Source: Echinostoma caproni (Eukaryota; Platyhelminthes; Trematoda; Plagiorchiida; Echinostomatidae). From it: DNA of 10,029 nucleotides. This document shows positions 7,346-10,029 of this stretch, one piece after another. The notes below the pieces were generated by a model that worked only from the letters and a program-made list of their open reading frames with translations, did no database searches and was not told the DNA's origin. The position numbers were made by a program, and so were the translations under genes. The stretch's first letter is position 1; every line of letters starts with the position of its first letter. Where the stretch lies: positions 1 through 10,029 of the forward strand of contig UZAN01059080.1 of assembly GCA_900618425.1 (NCBI GenBank), in the 5' to 3' direction.

Positions 7346-8775
7346 CTCTTGATGCAAAATCCTGCTTGCTCGCACATGTGCACATTATTCACTGTTCAGT
7401 ATACATCTCAGTTAACCACACACGGAAAATTCTACCACCAAGGTGCGCGATGCATACATGACTCAAAGTGCAGTATTACATTGAAGTCGACGTGGTAAAA
7501 TTAAAGGAACCCAACATTGAAGTTCAAGTACAGCTGCTCCTATTGTTTGTCAGCCGTTTATCATCATCCTTTATCCAACTTCAGCACAAACCTGGAAACA
7601 GTGTTCAGACGAAATGAAGGCCTGCCAAGCACTTGAAACACGGATTCACAGTAAACGCATGCACGATTTCGGATGAGCAGACTATGACCCTTTTCTACCC
7701 CCTGATGGAACTTCAGGGAAAAATTTGTGTTGTTTTCACGTCTGTCTCCACAAACAAGGATGACTGGGAAAACCTGAGTAACGGAACACAGTTTTCTAAC
7801 TGAAGTCTTGTATGCAGGCTAACATAATCAGTACTCTAGTGAAATAACAAAATTGGTAGCACCGACTGTTTATGTTGATTTCGACATCATGTGCATACTT
7901 GCAATCAATAAGATGACAGGCAGTAGGAGGATTGTTTGTGTGCAAAGATAGAGAGAAACGAGACAGAATGGCTTCTTGAAACAATTATTCATTGCAAAAG
8001 CTGAAGAGCGATTGCCATCCTAGGAAGTAAAGTTTTCCGTTTGTTTGGTTAAACACTAAAGCTATCTGGCAAAGATGTTGTTCTGTCAAATATTTTACTT
8101 TCTGCGGTGCGGCGGATTTGCTTCTCGTACTTTGGAGTCTCTTATAATGAATAAAGATGGGGACATACAAAAATCGCAATCAAGCTTTTGACAAATAAAC
8201 ATCAGCAGTGATCAAGACAGATAAAAAATAATGGCAGACTACTCTGAAACCATTCTTGGTGATCGGAATCGCAAGCAGACCTGTTGGAGTGCAATAAAAA
8301 TCTCCGTGGAACAAAACAAAAATAGTCCACGCGGGACTCAACCCACAATGGTTGAAGTCAATAAGCATGTTTTCCGCATGAAATCATTCGGAAGCGTCGG
8401 AATCAAATTTCCAATCAGTTGGTCGTCATGAATTTCTGCATGTTCATTCTAATCTGACGCAAACAGAATGGATGTTCCCTTATAGACTACGTCCTAGCGT
8501 ACTCACGGAATGTGTTTATTTTGAGGCTGATTGGCTCGCCTGCGTTTTCACTCGTCGCTTAGAGAAGCAAGAATTACCCACTGTTTTAGAAATGCACGTA
8601 TCACACCAGCCTCGAAAAGGAAAACCGACAAGCAGACATCATTCATCTACTATGCACTGTGTATGCACCTCCGCTCATAATATTCACACAGCCTTAGGGT
8701 ATTTTGTAATGTAAAATACCAGCACAGCTCCCTTTAATATTTTCATGATAGCGAGAAGCATCATGGTCACTGGAT
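7346..8775. other. Long non-coding stretch
   Basis: Only short frames without recognisable similarity occur, on both strands, including 8231-8431 (ATG start, 66 codons) and 8472-8714 on the + strand and three end-to-end minus-strand frames at 7796-8368. No RNA gene or clear repeat was identified. Confidence 0.45.
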
Positions 8776-8920
8776 GTGTTGAATTCAAACTTGTGTAGCA
8801 TCACTCTCATTTTGAGAATACATTTCAGTCTCCAATATCACACTTGTATATTGACGGCTATTGATAAAGTGTACTTATTCCTGATTTTGTCTCCTACTTC
8901 TGTGTTCTTAGTTCTCTTAC
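8776..8920 (+). repeat. Dispersed direct repeat, copy 1
   Basis: Begins GTGTTGAATTCAAACTTGTG, contains AATACATTTCAGT and ends TTATTCCTGATTTTGTC followed by CTTCTGTG...GTTCTCTT. A diverged second copy in the same orientation lies at 9857-9981. This copy has about 20 extra bases in the middle. It is non-coding and of unknown type. Confidence 0.75.
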
Positions 8921-9401
8921 AGATTAACTGATAATCGATCTTTCATTTTTGTTTTCCTCCCTCGTCAGACTTTGTGACCAATCACGTAGCGCAAAGCTTG
9001 AACCGCTAACAACACTCTGGGATACGTGCGATTGATGTTTTTCTCCCAGTGTTTATCCTGTATTTTCTTACCCTCCCCCGATGTTTTCATTTATAATCCA
9101 GGTGCCCATCATCAAATTCTAGGATCCCCGTTACTGCCAGTCAATTATCTAATTCCGTATTCCAAATTGTGATATCACATTGCCCACATTACGCCTCTAA
9201 CCCACTGCGCTGTCTCGGATGGGAATTCCGACTCACCGGTCTTTCGTTTTTTCTCTCGTTATTCAATTCGCTCTCCCGGAAGGCCTACGCCATGATCTGC
9301 TAAACTCAGTCTGCCATGTATTTTTATCTTTCTTTTGATTAAATACTCAACTCATCTGGAACGGCTCATCTAAGCTCTTGTTATGTTTATTTCTTTTCAA
9401 G
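8921..9401. other. Non-coding, pyrimidine-rich stretch
   Basis: Runs of T and C on the + strand are frequent. On the minus strand 9192-9216 looks vaguely like a tRNA-type A box, but no B box follows. No gene is seen. Confidence 0.4.
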
Positions 9402-9626
9402 AAGTTATCTCATTGCATGCAAGTTAGTGTTCCCATATATATTCGCATCTATTTGAGTGCATTTCGATTTGGAAGCTGTGACAGAACTGATTTGTGTGTG
9501 ATAGAATATCGGTATTCGAATATCACCTTTTATGTGGACGACGATGCACCTCTCGGCTGGGTTGATCAGGCAAGCAATGCTCGTCTTTCATCATGTGTAG
9601 TAATTAAACACGATCAAGTGCTTTGA
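9402..9626 (+). CDS. Weak candidate terminal exon of unknown protein
   Basis: A good acceptor, with the pyrimidine-rich tract TTTATTTCTTTTCAAG ending at 9401, opens a frame in phase 0. It reads KLSHCMQVSVPIY, later DRTDLCVIEYRYSNITFYVD and DDAPLGWVDQAS, and stops at the TGA 9624-9626. Phase 0 is compatible with the donor at 4829, which would make it a distant last Dicer exon, but no known Dicer C-terminal similarity is seen and an intron of 4.5 kb would be required. It may be a chance frame or belong to another gene. Confidence 0.2.
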   Translation, partial: KLSHCMQVSVPIYIRIYLSAFRFGSCDRTDLCVIEYRYSNITFYVDDDAPLGWVDQASNARLSSCVVIKHDQVL

Positions 9627-9794
9627 GTGTTCTAGGGTATAATGTCAAAATGCATCCGTTTCTCTTCGGGAATTACATAAGAACAAGAACGTGCATCATT
9701 CATGTATGTTTGTTGGAGAGATAACGCGAAGTAGCCAAATTAAATCTGTCCCGTGATTAAATGTGGCCAACATGTTTCATTGAAAGTTTCAGCG

Positions 9795-9850
<56 letters not shown>

Positions 9851-9855
9851 ATATA
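9795..9855. repeat. (AT)n microsatellite with short GT stretch
   Basis: An almost pure AT dinucleotide run with one interrupting C, followed by GTGTGTGT and ATATA. It directly abuts copy 2 of the dispersed repeat. Confidence 0.97.
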
Positions 9856-9856
9856 G

Positions 9857-9981
9857 GTGTTGATCAAACTTGTGTAACTTCACTCTCCTTTTGGAAATAC
9901 ATTTCAGTTCTCAATATGGTACTCGTAAATTGTATTTATTCCTGATTTTATGTCCCACTTCTATGCTGTTAGGTCTCTTCT
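9857..9981 (+). repeat. Dispersed direct repeat, copy 2
   Basis: Begins GTGTTGATCAAACTTGTGTA, shares AATACATTTCAGT and TTATTCCTGATTTT with copy 1 and ends TTAGGTCTCTT. It is shorter by about 20 central bases and differs at many single positions (by eye roughly four in five bases match). The flanks of the two copies do not match, so the repeat ends are close to those given. Confidence 0.75.
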
Positions 9982-10029
9982 ATCACCGTTTGAATCTGGG
10001 CGACCTTGAGTTGTGCGATAAAATTTGTA

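Noticed and set aside
8231..8431. 66-codon + strand frame with ATG start
   Set aside because: No similarity, no splice or regulatory context, and a minus-strand frame of equal length overlaps it.
9192..9216. tRNA-type A-box-like sequence on the minus strand
   Set aside because: No B box at suitable spacing and no tRNA fold, so it is not called as an RNA gene or SINE.

Overview
The window looks like nuclear DNA of a parasitic flatworm, most likely a trematode (a fluke). The signs are: spliced exons with consensus donors and acceptors; degraded non-LTR retrotransposons whose C-terminal tail is of a kind I associate with flukes (inference); a tRNA-like short repeat carrying a complete hammerhead ribozyme, an arrangement known from schistosome SINEs; and long intergenic or intronic stretches with many stops. 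No bacterial features are visible. The species cannot be fixed; base composition by eye looks less AT-rich than a schistosome, which would fit a liver- or lung-fluke relative.

The core gene is the 3' part of a Dicer gene on the + strand. Three exons splice in phase: 3037-3209 (first half of the C-terminal RNase III domain), 4345-4492 (second half, with the conserved Asp and Glu) and, less certainly, 4633-4829 or 4633-4853 (an RSP linker and a strongly diverged double-stranded-RNA-binding-like tail). The exon with the first RNase III catalytic motif is not visible here and probably lies left of the window, so 1-3036 is probably intronic.

Region by region: 1-~1000 holds the 5' part of a non-LTR retrotransposon on the minus strand (leader plus an open endonuclease domain that runs off the left edge). 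1003-1170 is a long, about 90% matched fold-back. ~1440-2888 is a broken reverse transcriptase of a non-LTR element on the + strand, ending in an (ATG)6 tail. 3037-4853 is Dicer. 5503-~5706 is a tRNA-like SINE with a hammerhead ribozyme. 6066-~6905 is a second, different, decayed reverse transcriptase on the minus strand. 6906-10029 is mostly featureless, with two weak exon candidates, a diverged 125-145 base direct repeat present twice, and an (AT)n microsatellite near the right edge.

The genes do not form an operon. The biological thread is a Dicer gene (small-RNA processing, which can restrain mobile elements) whose introns and flanks are filled with decayed retroelements, a potential long dsRNA hairpin and a self-cleaving RNA motif.
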